Source of the DNA: Actinomycetes bacterium
GTDB taxonomy: Bacteria > Actinomycetota > Actinomycetes > Propionibacteriales > Propionibacteriaceae
Direction of reading: 5' to 3'
Length of the DNA: 37,908 nt
Assembly (NCBI GenBank): GCA_021781735.1
Contig: JAJXWF010000011.1
Location: 1-37,908 of the forward strand
Part shown: one piece after another, positions 1 through 7,551 of the stretch
Numbering within the stretch: the stretch's first letter is position 1
How the letters are laid out: each line of letters begins with the position of its first letter
Notes under the pieces: model-generated
Database searches by the model: none
The model's input: the letters and a program-made list of their open reading frames with translations, nothing else
What the model was told of the DNA's origin: nothing
Made by a program: the position numbers and the translations under genes

Positions 1-3
1 CCG

Positions 4-23
4 GAGCGGCCAAGCGGCCGCTC
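4..23. terminator. Short GC hairpin downstream of metZ
   Basis: A perfect 8-bp inverted repeat (GAGCGGCC / GGCCGCTC) with a 4-nt loop lies about 40 bases beyond the metZ stop codon. It probably backs up the larger hairpin at 38-77. There is no T-tract on either strand, so its role as a terminator is inferred from position and stability. Confidence 0.4.
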
Positions 24-37
24 GCTGGGCATGATTC

Positions 38-77
38 GCGGCGCTGGGCTGACCCGACTGGCTCAGCCCAGCGCCGC
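38..77 (-). terminator. Terminator hairpin overlapping the metZ stop
   Basis: A perfect 15-bp inverted repeat (arms 38-52 and 63-77, 10-nt loop) straddles the end of metZ. The metZ stop codon (63-65) and its last codons (Ala-Ala-Ala-Leu-Gly) are inside one arm, so the stem is partly coding. Function as a terminator is inferred from position and strength. Confidence 0.6.
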
Positions 78-1226
78 GGCCAGGTCGGCGATCAGGTCGG
101 CGGCGTCCTCGAGGCCGATCGACAGCCGCACGGTGCCGTCGGTGATGCCGACCCGCGCCCGGGCCTCGGCACCGATGCGGTAGTGGGTCGTGCTCGCCGG
201 ATGGGTGACCAGCGATTTGGCGTCCCCGAAGTTGTTCGAGATGTCGAAGGCGCGGAGCGCGTTGATGGCCGCGAACGCCTCGTCGCGTCCGCCCTCGATC
301 GCGAAGGTCACGATCGTGCCGCCGGAGTTCATCTGGCGCCGAGCGAGGTCGTACTGCGGATGCGACTCGAGAAACGGGTAGCGCACCCAGGCCACCCGCG
401 GATGCTCCTCAAGACGGCGCGCCACCGCCAGGGCCGTCGAACTCGCGTGTGCCACCCGCAGCCGCAGCGTCTCGAGTCCCTTGAGCGCCACCCATGCGGT
501 GAACGGGCTCATCGTGGGGCCGGTGTTGCGGACAAAGGTCTTGACCGGTCCGTTGATGAGTTCGGCTGGTCCGAGAATCGCCCCGCCGAGCGTGCGTCCC
601 TGGCCGTCGATGTGCTTGGTGGTCGAGTAGATCACGACATCGACACCCAAACCGGTCGGGGTCTGCACCGCCGGGCTCGCCATCGCGTTGTCGGCGATCA
701 CCAGGGCCCCCGCCGCGTGCGCCAGGTTACAGACCGCGGCGACGTCGACGATCTCCTGCATCGGGTTCGACGGCGACTCGAAGAACACCGCCTTCGCCGG
801 CGTCTGCAGCGCGACACGCCATTGGTCGAGGTCGGTGCCGTCGACGAACTCGGTGACGATGCCGAACCGGGGCAGGATGTCGGAAAGCACCGAGTAGCAC
901 GAGCCGAACAGGTTCCGGCTGGCCACCACCCGGTCACCCTGGGTGAGCAGCGCGACGAGGACGCCGAACACCCCCGCCATGCCGCTTGCCACCGGGAAGC
1001 AGGCCTCGGCACCCTCGATGTCGGCGAGCCGCTCGGCGAACGCGGTGACGGTCGGGTTGGTGAACCGCGAGTAGGTGTAGCGCTCGACGCTGCCATCGAA
1101 GGCGGCCGCGGCGTCCTCAGCCCGGTCGTAGACGTAGCCGGAGGTGAGGAACAGCGCCTCCGACGTCTCCTGGAACTGGCTGCGCTCGACGCCGACGCGC
1201 ACCGCGCGGGTGTCGCGGCCGGTCAT
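63..1226 (-). CDS. metZ: O-succinylhomoserine sulfhydrylase (MetZ-type, Cys/Met metabolism PLP enzyme)
   Basis: This 387-residue cytoplasmic PLP enzyme of the Cys/Met metabolism family is predicted to make homocysteine from an O-acylated homoserine and sulfide, the direct sulfhydrylation step of methionine synthesis. The full family length is present. The PLP-binding lysine is in the STTKHIDGQGR stretch (about Lys204), with SRFTNPT near residue 53 and a C-terminal THPASTTH segment typical of the family. The QGR and NNFGDAKSL wording resembles MetZ more than cystathionine gamma-synthase (MetB), but the acyl substrate (succinyl or acetyl) cannot be read from sequence. The start at 1226 overlaps the stop of the DUF1737 gene by ATGA, so the two are probably translationally coupled. 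A strong hairpin ends the gene. Confidence 0.88.
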   Translation of the reverse strand: MTGRDTRAVRVGVERSQFQETSEALFLTSGYVYDRAEDAAAAFDGSVERYTYSRFTNPTVTAFAERLADIEGAEACFPVASGMAGVFGVLVALLTQGDRVVASRNLFGSCYSVLSDILPRFGIVTEFVDGTDLDQWRVALQTPAKAVFFESPSNPMQEIVDVAAVCNLAHAAGALVIADNAMASPAVQTPTGLGVDVVIYSTTKHIDGQGRTLGGAILGPAELINGPVKTFVRNTGPTMSPFTAWVALKGLETLRLRVAHASSTALAVARRLEEHPRVAWVRYPFLESHPQYDLARRQMNSGGTIVTFAIEGGRDEAFAAINALRAFDISNNFGDAKSLVTHPASTTHYRIGAEARARVGITDGTVRLSIGLEDAADLIADLAAALG

Positions 1227-1402
1227 CGGTCGACCCGGGGCAGTACCACGGCCTGGGCGGTGACGACCCGCTCGCCGTCGAAGGTGATGGCGGGCGACCC
1301 GTGCAGGACGTATCCGTCGGCGATCGCCGCGCTCACCTTCTCGCAGAAGGCACGATCGTCGGTGCCGGTGAGCAGCCGGTAGGGCAGGCGTTCGTCGGGC
1401 AT
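1223..1402 (-). CDS. Small DUF1737-family protein coupled to metZ
   Basis: This 59-residue protein begins MPDERLPYRLLTGTDD and contains the aromatic/Gly pattern of DUF1737 (LLTGTDDRAFCEKV, then a GYVLHGSPAITFDGE strand segment, then AQAVV). A longer reading from 1606 is open, but the ATG at 1402 is preceded by a strong GAGGAGG ribosome binding site and starts exactly where family similarity starts, so I use it. Its stop overlaps the metZ ATG by four bases, which suggests coupled expression. DUF1737 proteins have no firmly known function. Linkage to metZ might mean a role in sulfur metabolism, but that is inference only. Confidence 0.8.
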   Translation of the reverse strand: MPDERLPYRLLTGTDDRAFCEKVSAAIADGYVLHGSPAITFDGERVVTAQAVVLPRVDR

Positions 1403-1618
1403 GGATCCTCCTCGGGTGGATGCCGCCAGGGTAGGCGCCGCAGGGGATGGCGCTGACGCCCGTTCGCCGTGGTGGACGCCGCGGAGGGTTCGGGCGCCGT
1501 TGCGTTGCCGGAGCGACAGCGACCGTGGCGCGGACAGCGACCGATCTCGGTTTCCGGCACTGTCAGGTCGCGGTTCGACATCGAACCCGAGGGGGACGGT
1601 GCCCACATCCGGGTCGCG
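1403..1618. other. Intergenic region upstream of the DUF1737-metZ operon
   Basis: These 216 bases separate nei2 from the DUF1737 gene, both on the minus strand. They contain two exact copies of GACAGCGACCG (1515-1525 and 1533-1543, 18 bp apart). They also contain nested inverted repeats on the minus strand (GACAG..CTGTC enclosing ACCGA-GA-TCGGT) and the palindrome listed at 1572-1587. This is probably the promoter and leader of the metZ operon. No coding signal is convincing. Confidence 0.45.
1572..1587. promoter_or_regulatory. Candidate operator palindrome upstream of the metZ operon
   Basis: The palindrome GGTTCGA-CA-TCGAACC is perfect in both 7-bp arms. It lies about 170 bases upstream of the DUF1737 start and just downstream of the nei2 stop. 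It may be an operator for the metZ operon, but no regulator has been linked to it. Confidence 0.35.
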
Positions 1619-2446
1619 CTATCGGATGCCGGGGCGCGGGGCGCGATCCTCGGGCGTCGCCCCCTGCTGGCAGCGCGGGCAGTGGTGGAGCGTGCGCCGG
1701 ACCTGCGGCTCACCCACCTCGGCCACCGATATCGGCGTCCCGCACCGGGGACAGGGACGGCCCGCCCGCCCGTGGATGAAGAGCGGACGGCGCGGATTGC
1801 CGGTCGAGACCGACTCGCGGTGGGCCAGGGAACCGGCGAGCAGCCGGTGCGCCCGAGCGGCGATCGCGCCGAGCGCCCCGGCGTCCACCTCGCCGACCGG
1901 CATCCACGGGGAGACGCGCTCGAGGAAGCAGATCTCCGCGCACCACATCGTGCCGATCCCCGCGAGGTTCGTCTGGTCGAGCAGCGCCGCCCCCAGGGAC
2001 CTTCCGGGCCGGCCGAGCAGGTTGGCGACCGCCCGGTCGGCATCCCAGTCGGGGCCGAGCAGGTCGGGCCCGAGATGGCCGACCAGGTCGGGCTCGCAGG
2101 CCGTGGGGACGAGGTCGAGCATGCCCAGCCGACGTCCGATCGCGACCGCGGCCGCGGACCCCACGAGCGCGCGGACGAACGGGTCGGCGCGGTTCCGGTG
2201 GTAGAGCCCGCCAGGCGGAACGACCGCCCACCGGCCCTCCATCCGCAGATGCGAGTGCAGCGTCCAGCCGTCATCGAGGCGCTGCAGGATGTGCTTACCC
2301 CGTGGGACAACCTCGATCGTCGTGCGGCCGCGCCTGTCGGATGCCCCGAGCTCTGCCCAGCGCAGTTCCCAGAGGCTGATCTCCCGGTCGGCGAGGGCCT
2401 CGTGCAGCCGCCGCGCCGTTCGCCAGACCGCATCACCCTCGGGCAT
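1619..2446 (-). CDS. nei2: Fpg/Nei-family DNA glycosylase, Nei2 type
   Basis: This 275-residue base-excision repair enzyme is predicted to remove oxidised bases and cleave the resulting abasic site. It starts MPEGD, so the mature protein would expose the catalytic Pro2 and Glu3 of the Fpg/Nei family. MPEGD rather than MPELPE points to the Nei2 branch found in mycobacteria and relatives. The C-terminus has a zinc finger of four Cys (CPRCG..., then CPRCQ). A helix-two-turn-helix region precedes it (LDQTNLAGIGTMWCAEICF), carrying the conserved Asn-Leu-Ala-Gly. The gene is divergent from the PPK2 gene across 101 bases. A TAGGCT element six bases upstream of the ATG suggests a leaderless transcript. 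Confidence 0.88.
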   Translation of the reverse strand: MPEGDAVWRTARRLHEALADREISLWELRWAELGASDRRGRTTIEVVPRGKHILQRLDDGWTLHSHLRMEGRWAVVPPGGLYHRNRADPFVRALVGSAAAVAIGRRLGMLDLVPTACEPDLVGHLGPDLLGPDWDADRAVANLLGRPGRSLGAALLDQTNLAGIGTMWCAEICFLERVSPWMPVGEVDAGALGAIAARAHRLLAGSLAHRESVSTGNPRRPLFIHGRAGRPCPRCGTPISVAEVGEPQVRRTLHHCPRCQQGATPEDRAPRPGIR

Positions 2447-2452
2447 GACGCG

Positions 2453-2458
2453 AGCCTA
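2453..2458 (-). promoter_or_regulatory. Candidate -10 element for a leaderless nei2 transcript
   Basis: On the minus strand TAGGCT is followed by six bases and then the nei2 ATG at 2446. That spacing puts the transcription start on or next to the start codon, a common arrangement in Actinomycetota. No ribosome binding site is visible, which agrees. This is pattern only. Confidence 0.4.
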
Positions 2459-2547
2459 CGTCCCAGCCCCGGCGGGCGCACGGGCACGAGCCCCGTCGCG
2501 ACGGTGACAGGATGGGCGCCAACACCGGCGCATCTCAAGGAGGAGAC

Positions 2548-3684
2548 ATGGGCAAGGGTCACGGCGGTTGGACCGAGGATCCGCGGGAGGCCCTGCGGGT
2601 GCGGCCTGGCTTCTCTCTGGACGAGTTCGACCGGGGCGCGAAGCCCGGCTTTCACGGGAAGAAGTCCGACGGCAAGGCGCTCGGCAAGGACCGTGGCGCA
2701 CTGCTGTCGGAACTTCAGGAGAGGCTGTTCGCCGAGGGTCGGATCGGGGGCAAGCGCTCGGTGCTCTGCGTCGTCCAGGGGCTCGACACGGCGGGCAAGG
2801 GCGGCGTCACCCGCCACGTGATGTCGATGGTCGACCCGCAGGGAGTGGCACTGCATTCGTTCGGGCCACCCACCGAGGAGGAGCTCGAGCACCATTTCCT
2901 GTGGCGGATCCGCGGGGCGCTCCCCCGCCCCGGCCTGATCGGGGTCTTCGACCGCAGCCACTACGAGGACGTGCTGGTCGTGCGGGTCGACGACCTCGCG
3001 CCGCGGAATGTGTGGGAGCGGCGCTACGACGAGATCAACGGGTTCGAGAAGGACCTCGTCGACTCCGGCACCATCGTGTTGAAGTTCGCGCTCATGGTGT
3101 CGAAGGACGAACAGGGGGTGCGGTTGATGGACCGTCTCGACCGCCCCGACAAGCGATGGAAGTTCAGCCGCAACGACGTGCGGACGCGGGGCAGGTGGGA
3201 CGCCTACCAGCAGGCCTACCAGGCGGTGTTCGAGCGCACGTCGACCGACTGGGCCCCCTGGTACGTCATTCCCGCCGACCACAAGTGGTACTCCCGAACG
3301 GCGATCACCGAGATCCTCACCCAGACCATGATCGACATGGACCTCGGCTGGCCCGAACCCGACTGGGACCCGTTCGGCATGCGGGAGGAACTCGCCGTCG
3401 AGATGAGCTCCAGGGCGTTGAAGACGTCCCTGTCCGACACTGTGGACAACGTCGAAAGCGCGATCGCCGAGGACGCCGCCGTGCAGCGCGAGGAGGTCGC
3501 GGTGCAGGTCGAGGACGGCGACATCGACGATGCCCCCGCCCGGGCCGAGGAGCGGGCCACCCTGGCCGAGGTGAAGGCGCAGAGGGCCGAGCGTCTCGCC
3601 GAGTTGATGCGCACCCGGCAGCAGAAGGAGCGGCTCGTCGAGCAGGCCAGGGCCCGGGAAACCCATGGCCGAGGGGGAGAATGA
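2548..3684 (+). CDS. ppk2: PPK2-family polyphosphate kinase with C-terminal coiled-coil tail
   Basis: This 378-residue cytoplasmic enzyme is predicted to transfer phosphate between polyphosphate and nucleotides. The PPK2 core (about residues 45-275) shows the Walker A loop GLDTAGKGG (78-86), a Walker B-like GVFDRSHYED segment (132-141) and the lid motif DRPDKRWKFSRND (about 198-210). After the core come roughly 95 residues rich in Glu, Ala, Arg and Gln (about 281-378) that read as a charged coiled coil. Many PPK2 proteins end near the core. The ATG at 2548 is chosen because AAGGAGGAG sits just upstream; an in-frame earlier start at 2512 lacks such a site. Preference for ADP or GDP cannot be read. 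Confidence 0.87.
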   Translation: MGKGHGGWTEDPREALRVRPGFSLDEFDRGAKPGFHGKKSDGKALGKDRGALLSELQERLFAEGRIGGKRSVLCVVQGLDTAGKGGVTRHVMSMVDPQGVALHSFGPPTEEELEHHFLWRIRGALPRPGLIGVFDRSHYEDVLVVRVDDLAPRNVWERRYDEINGFEKDLVDSGTIVLKFALMVSKDEQGVRLMDRLDRPDKRWKFSRNDVRTRGRWDAYQQAYQAVFERTSTDWAPWYVIPADHKWYSRTAITEILTQTMIDMDLGWPEPDWDPFGMREELAVEMSSRALKTSLSDTVDNVESAIAEDAAVQREEVAVQVEDGDIDDAPARAEERATLAEVKAQRAERLAELMRTRQQKERLVEQARARETHGRGGE

Positions 3685-3696
3685 CGGTCCCGGAAT

Positions 3697-3711
3697 GGCC
3701 GGACGCCGGCC
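3697..3711 (+). terminator. Compact GC hairpin after ppk2
   Basis: GGCCGG-ACG-CCGGCC is a perfect 6-bp stem with a 3-nt loop, 12 bases after the ppk2 stop codon. It has no T-tract and is a likely terminator or 3' end stabiliser. Confidence 0.45.
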
Positions 3712-3754
3712 CGCACGAATCCTCGAGTCTCAAGTGAAGGTTGATGCGGGCCCC

Positions 3755-3784
3755 CGCGAGAGCCGCCCGATTCTCGTGTTTTCG
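3755..3784 (+). terminator. Hairpin plus T-run between ppk2 and the CHAP gene
   Basis: A 7-bp stem with one G-T wobble (arms 3755-3761 and 3772-3778) is followed directly by TTTT. Another small hairpin, GCGGG-CC-CCCGC, sits at 3746-3757 and shares bases with it. Stem plus T-run is uncommon in such GC-rich DNA and fits an intrinsic terminator for ppk2. Because the CHAP gene starts about 95 bases later, an attenuator for that gene is also possible. Confidence 0.45.
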
Positions 3785-3879
3785 CTTGATGGTGACCGGT
3801 GAGCGGTGCATACCATGCGCGGGCAGTGCCGCAGAGGGCGTTGACGCACCTGCGGCAGACCAGCACCGAAAGGATCGGC

Positions 3880-5340
3880 ATGCGCGCAACCCACCACGAC
3901 GGCGCAGTCTGGCGTCTCCGGATCTCCGGCGCCGCCTGGCGTGGCATCTGTGCCGCGGCCGTGGCCGTGAGTCTCGCGCTGATGGCCGGTGCGCCCTCCC
4001 CGGCGTCCGCGGACTCGCTGACCGATCGGCAGAAGCAATTGGCGGCCGCGATCGCGGTGTCGAACACTGCCCTCAGCCAGGCTTCGACCACGGTCGACGC
4101 CGCGACGCAGAAGCTCGCCGAGTCGGAGTCGACCCTCAAGGCCCAGCAGCAGTTGCTCGCCCAGGCCGCGTCGGCGAGGAACGCCGCCGCGGTGCGCGAC
4201 CAGCAGATGGCCGCCGCACTGCAGGCGGCCGAACAGCAGTTGGCCACGACCAAGGCGGCGGTGCAGATCGGCCAGCAGCACCTCACCGAGCAGCGCAGTC
4301 TCGTGGCGATGAGCCTCAACCAGAACACCCAGCAGAACAGCGAGTTGCAGCAGCTGGCCGTGCTCACGACGAACCTCGGCGTCGGTGACGTCAACAACCG
4401 GATCCAGTGGGCCACCGAGGCCCTCACGATGACCCAGACCGAGCAGCTGCGGCTGGCCGACCTGCAGAAGCAGCTCGTGAGTGCCCAGCAGGCGCAGGCG
4501 CAGGCCACGGCCTCGGTCGAACAGATGCGTCAGGCCACCAGCGCCCACCTCGCCGTCACCCAGACGCTGCAGCAGGAAGCCCAGTCCGCGGCCGACGCGG
4601 TGGCCGCAACGGTCAGGCTCCGGGCCGCCGCCGCAGCCGACGCGAAGGCCCAGCTCCAGGCGAAGCAGTCGACCAACGCCTCCCTCAAGGCGCAGAAGTC
4701 CAACGTCGACCAGCAGGTCGCCGCGGCCAAGGCCGCCGCCGAACGCGCAGCCCGTGCAGCGGCTGCCCGCGCCGCCGCCGAACGCGCAGCCGCTGCACGC
4801 GCAGCACAGCTCGCCGCCCAGGCGGCCGCCCAGGCGGCCGCAGACGCCCAGACCGCGACCAACGCGTCCTACTCGTACTCCAGTTCGCCCAGCCAGAGCT
4901 ACAACGGCAGCAGCTGGACCCCCAGCAACTACGGCTCCGTGCCGAACTACGGTGGGGTCGACCCTTGGGGCTTCTACTGGGGTGAGTGCGTCTCGTACGC
5001 GGCCTACATGGTGCGCACCACGACCGCCTGGACCGACTTCGTCAACAACTACACCGACCGCGGAACCAGCGTGCACTTCGGCAACGCGGTGCAGTGGGGT
5101 GCCGCGGCCCGCGCCCTCGGGATCCCGGTCGACACCCACCCGACCGTCGGGTCGATCGCCTGGCGCACCAGCGGCTACGCCGGTCACGTGGCCTACGTGA
5201 CCGCGGTGCATTCCGACGGAACGATCGATGTGTCCGAGTACAACTACACCTACTACCACGGCTACGACGTGCGCACCCACGTCGCATGGTGGAACGGCGA
5301 GTTCGCCGGCTTCATCCACTTCGAGTCGACCGGGCCCTGA
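3880..5340 (+). CDS. Secreted coiled-coil CHAP-domain peptidoglycan hydrolase (PcsB-like)
   Basis: This 486-residue exported protein is predicted to cut peptidoglycan, probably during septation or wall remodelling. It has an N-terminal signal peptide with hydrophobic core near residues 23-38 and a likely cleavage site after Ala-Ser-Ala (about residue 44). A long coiled coil rich in Ala, Gln and Lys follows (about 46-310), then a Ser/Tyr/Asn-rich linker, then a CHAP domain (about 355-486). The catalytic candidates are Cys370 in WGECVSYA, His436 in GHVAYV and Glu453. The layout matches streptococcal PcsB and actinobacterial RipA-like hydrolases, in which the coiled coil holds the enzyme inactive until an FtsEX-like partner acts. 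The ATG at 3880 follows AAAGGA. A large bidirectional hairpin follows the gene. Confidence 0.85.
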   Translation: MRATHHDGAVWRLRISGAAWRGICAAAVAVSLALMAGAPSPASADSLTDRQKQLAAAIAVSNTALSQASTTVDAATQKLAESESTLKAQQQLLAQAASARNAAAVRDQQMAAALQAAEQQLATTKAAVQIGQQHLTEQRSLVAMSLNQNTQQNSELQQLAVLTTNLGVGDVNNRIQWATEALTMTQTEQLRLADLQKQLVSAQQAQAQATASVEQMRQATSAHLAVTQTLQQEAQSAADAVAATVRLRAAAAADAKAQLQAKQSTNASLKAQKSNVDQQVAAAKAAAERAARAAAARAAAERAAAARAAQLAAQAAAQAAADAQTATNASYSYSSSPSQSYNGSSWTPSNYGSVPNYGGVDPWGFYWGECVSYAAYMVRTTTAWTDFVNNYTDRGTSVHFGNAVQWGAAARALGIPVDTHPTVGSIAWRTSGYAGHVAYVTAVHSDGTIDVSEYNYTYYHGYDVRTHVAWWNGEFAGFIHFESTGP

Positions 5341-5352
5341 GCCGGCACGCCG

Positions 5353-5396
5353 AGGCCCGGCGCTACCGCGTCACATGTCGCGGTAGCGCCGGGCCT
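5353..5396. terminator. Bidirectional terminator between convergent genes
   Basis: A perfect 18-bp inverted repeat (arms 5353-5370 and 5379-5396) with an 8-nt loop lies between the CHAP gene and the convergent reductase gene. The reductase stop codon (5371-5373) falls in the loop and its last codons form one arm. It can fold in transcripts from both sides. Confidence 0.75.
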
Positions 5397-6057
5397 TCGC
5401 GATCCGGTCGCGGATGAGTGCGGTGCCGGCCGGGGCGCCGTACGGCTCGACGTAGGCGGGGGTGTCGCGCTGGAAGCGCCATCCCTCGGCGAGAGCCCCG
5501 GCGTCCACCGAGTCGTAGCCGAGCGAGTCGAGCAGTTCGATGACGGCGGCCTTGGCCCGCTCGTCATCACCGGCGAGGGGCAGCGCGGTGCGGTCCGGGT
5601 CACCCGCCGGCCGGGCCAATGACCCGAGCGCCCTGAACCCGATGTTGTTGAACGCCTTGACCACGGTGGACCCCGCCAGATGCTGCTGGACGAGCTCGCT
5701 CGTCGTGGTGGTCTCCTCCTCGAGCATCTGGATCTCCCCGTCGCGGCCGGGATAGTAGTTGCAGGTGTCGATGACCAGCTTGCCGTCGAACGCCTCGGCC
5801 GGAAGCGAGTGGATCGCGTTGAGCGGGATGGTGACCACGACCACGTCGCCCGCCCTGGCGGCCTCGGCCGTCCGGGCGGCCCGGGCGTGCGGCCCGAGCT
5901 CAGCCACCAAACCGGCGAGCGTCTCGGGCCCCCGCGAATTGCTGAGCACCACGTCGTAGCCGGAGGCCACCGCCAGCCTGGCAAGGGTCGAGCCGATGTT
6001 GCCGCTGCCGATGAATCCGATGGTCCGCACGGGACCCGCTTCGTGTTCGTTCGTCAT
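5371..6057 (-). CDS. NAD(P)-binding oxidoreductase of the F420-dependent NADP reductase type
   Basis: This 228-residue protein starts with a Rossmann fold (about residues 11-35; IGFIGSGNIGSTLARL) and keeps the family's NSRGPE segment after beta-2, which suggests NADP phosphate binding. The conserved VKAFNN motif of the family is in the second half. Family members reduce or oxidise coenzyme F420 with NADP, but many actinobacterial homologues act on other substrates, so the reaction is not certain. The reading frame is open to 6231, but similarity begins after the ATG at 6057, which I use although no strong ribosome binding site is visible. The gene is divergent from the sensor kinase and ends inside the shared terminator hairpin. 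Confidence 0.75.
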   Translation of the reverse strand: MTNEHEAGPVRTIGFIGSGNIGSTLARLAVASGYDVVLSNSRGPETLAGLVAELGPHARAARTAEAARAGDVVVVTIPLNAIHSLPAEAFDGKLVIDTCNYYPGRDGEIQMLEEETTTTSELVQQHLAGSTVVKAFNNIGFRALGSLARPAGDPDRTALPLAGDDERAKAAVIELLDSLGYDSVDAGALAEGWRFQRDTPAYVEPYGAPAGTALIRDRIAKARRYRDM

Positions 6058-6170
6058 ACCGCGAACAACACGGGCACCTCGCGGGTCTATTCCTCGCGCG
6101 AGGGACGCCGGGGCCATTCGCGGCGGGGTCGCGGTGCCGGGGTGGTGACCCGGTGCAGCAAGATGGTCCC

Positions 6171-7544
6171 ATGAGGGCGCTGAGCAGCATGTGGGCACGG
6201 TGGTCGCTGGCGCGCCGGGTCGTGGTCGCATCGGCAGGGGCCCTGACGTTGGCGCTCAGCCTCGGGCTCCTCGGCTTCTCCTGGGCGCTCAACCACATCC
6301 TCGTCCAGGACGCCATCAGCCAGGCCGAGGCGCAGGTGTCCCAGCTGACGGTGTTGGTGCAGACGAGCGAGGTGACGCTCCCCCAGGCCGTGACGAACCT
6401 TCCGACCCAGGGAGCCGAGCTGCAGGTGATCGACCACAGCGGCGCGGTGGTGGCGGCGTCCGACCCGATCGCGCTGAGAAGGGCATTCGTGCCCGCTCCG
6501 CTCGCTCCGGGGGTCGAGACCGTCAGCCACAGCAGCGCGATCGTCACGGATCAGGACTACATCGTCGTGGCCAGCGGGGTCGTCGACGCCGACGGCAGCT
6601 CCTACACCCTGGTAGTGGCCCGCGCGCTCGACATCGAATCGCGAGCGGTGTCGACGGCCAACCTCATCGTGGCGATCGGTTCGCTGTTGCTCGGCGTCCT
6701 CGTGTTGTTCGCCATGTCGCGCATCGTGACCGGGGCCCTGCGTCCGGTGGAGCGTATCCGCAGCGAGGTGTCGCGGATCAAGGCCGCCGGCGCCACCGAG
6801 CGGGTCACGGTCCCCGGAGGCGACGACGAGATCACCCGCCTCGCCGAGACCATGAACGAGATGCTCGATCGCCTGTCCCAGTCGGACTCCGCGATGCGCC
6901 AGTTCGTCTCCGACGCGTCGCACGAGCTTCGCAGCCCGCTCGCCACCCTGCGCACCCATCTCGAGACCTCACCGTCGGATCCGTCCGGAGAGGTGACCCT
7001 CGACGCGTCCCTCACCCGAGGGGAGGTGCTGCGCCTGCAGTCGTTGGTCGAGGATCTGCTCACCCTCGCCAAGGCCGACGACCAGGGCGTCCCCCTGAGC
7101 GTCGAGGAGGTCGACCTCGACGACGTCGTCGACGTCGAGGTGAAGCGGCTCCGGGCCATGGGACGTTGCCCCGTGCGCGCCCACATCGAGCCGGCCCAGG
7201 TGCTCGGTGACACCGGGCGCATCGGGCAGACCCTGCGGAACCTGGTCGACAACGCGGTGCGGCACACCACCGGGGAGGTGATCGTCCGGATGGACGTGTC
7301 CGAGCCGGGCCTGGTCAGCGTCCACATCGACAACGACGGCGACCCGATCCCCGAACAGGACCGGGAGCGCGTGTTCGAACGCTTCGCGCGGCTCGACAGT
7401 GCCCGGGCGCGCGACCGGGGGGGCAGCGGGCTCGGGCTGGCGATCGCCCGCACATTCGCCGAGGCCCACGGCGGGCGGGTCACCACGTCGCGAAGCCCCG
7501 AGGGACGCTGCCGGTTCACGCTGACGCTGCCGATGCTCCCCTGA
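6171..7544 (+). CDS. Two-component sensor histidine kinase
   Basis: This 457-residue inner-membrane kinase has one transmembrane helix near 16-38, an external sensor loop of about 125 residues, a second helix near 163-183, then HAMP (184-236). Next come the H-box SDASHELRSPL with His251 as phospho-acceptor, the N-box LVDNAVRH (about 358-365) and the G-box GGSGLGLAIA (about 417-426). The ATG at 6171 is used; an in-frame GTG at 6153 is an alternative, and neither has a good ribosome binding site. The signal is unknown. The kinase faces its probable partner regulator tail to tail with only four bases between stop codons, which is not the usual co-directional arrangement. Confidence 0.9.
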   Translation: MRALSSMWARWSLARRVVVASAGALTLALSLGLLGFSWALNHILVQDAISQAEAQVSQLTVLVQTSEVTLPQAVTNLPTQGAELQVIDHSGAVVAASDPIALRRAFVPAPLAPGVETVSHSSAIVTDQDYIVVASGVVDADGSSYTLVVARALDIESRAVSTANLIVAIGSLLLGVLVLFAMSRIVTGALRPVERIRSEVSRIKAAGATERVTVPGGDDEITRLAETMNEMLDRLSQSDSAMRQFVSDASHELRSPLATLRTHLETSPSDPSGEVTLDASLTRGEVLRLQSLVEDLLTLAKADDQGVPLSVEEVDLDDVVDVEVKRLRAMGRCPVRAHIEPAQVLGDTGRIGQTLRNLVDNAVRHTTGEVIVRMDVSEPGLVSVHIDNDGDPIPEQDRERVFERFARLDSARARDRGGSGLGLAIARTFAEAHGGRVTTSRSPEGRCRFTLTLPMLP

Positions 7545-7551
7545 CCGGTCA
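7542..7551. other. Palindrome made of the two opposing stop codons
   Basis: TGACCGGTCA is a perfect 10-bp palindrome. Its first three bases are the kinase stop codon (plus strand) and its last three are the regulator stop codon (minus strand). It is too short to be a terminator, so the two transcripts probably overlap at their 3' ends. Confidence 0.7.

Noticed and set aside
1403-1618. Possible SAM riboswitch upstream of the metZ operon
   Set aside because: The minus strand has GGCAAC and AACCCTCC-like pieces, but the closing stem and the order of conserved parts expected for SAM-I or SAM-IV are not there. I leave it as a generic leader.
1333-3666. Very long open frame on the minus strand opposite ppk2 and through nei2
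   Set aside because: It is antisense to ppk2 and out of frame in nei2, has Arg/Pro/Gly-rich composition and no family features. It is a by-product of high GC content.
3685-3879. Possible c-di-AMP (ydaO-type) riboswitch before the CHAP gene
   Set aside because: Such riboswitches often precede wall-hydrolase genes in Actinomycetota, but I could not find the conserved core. Only short hairpins and a T-run are visible.
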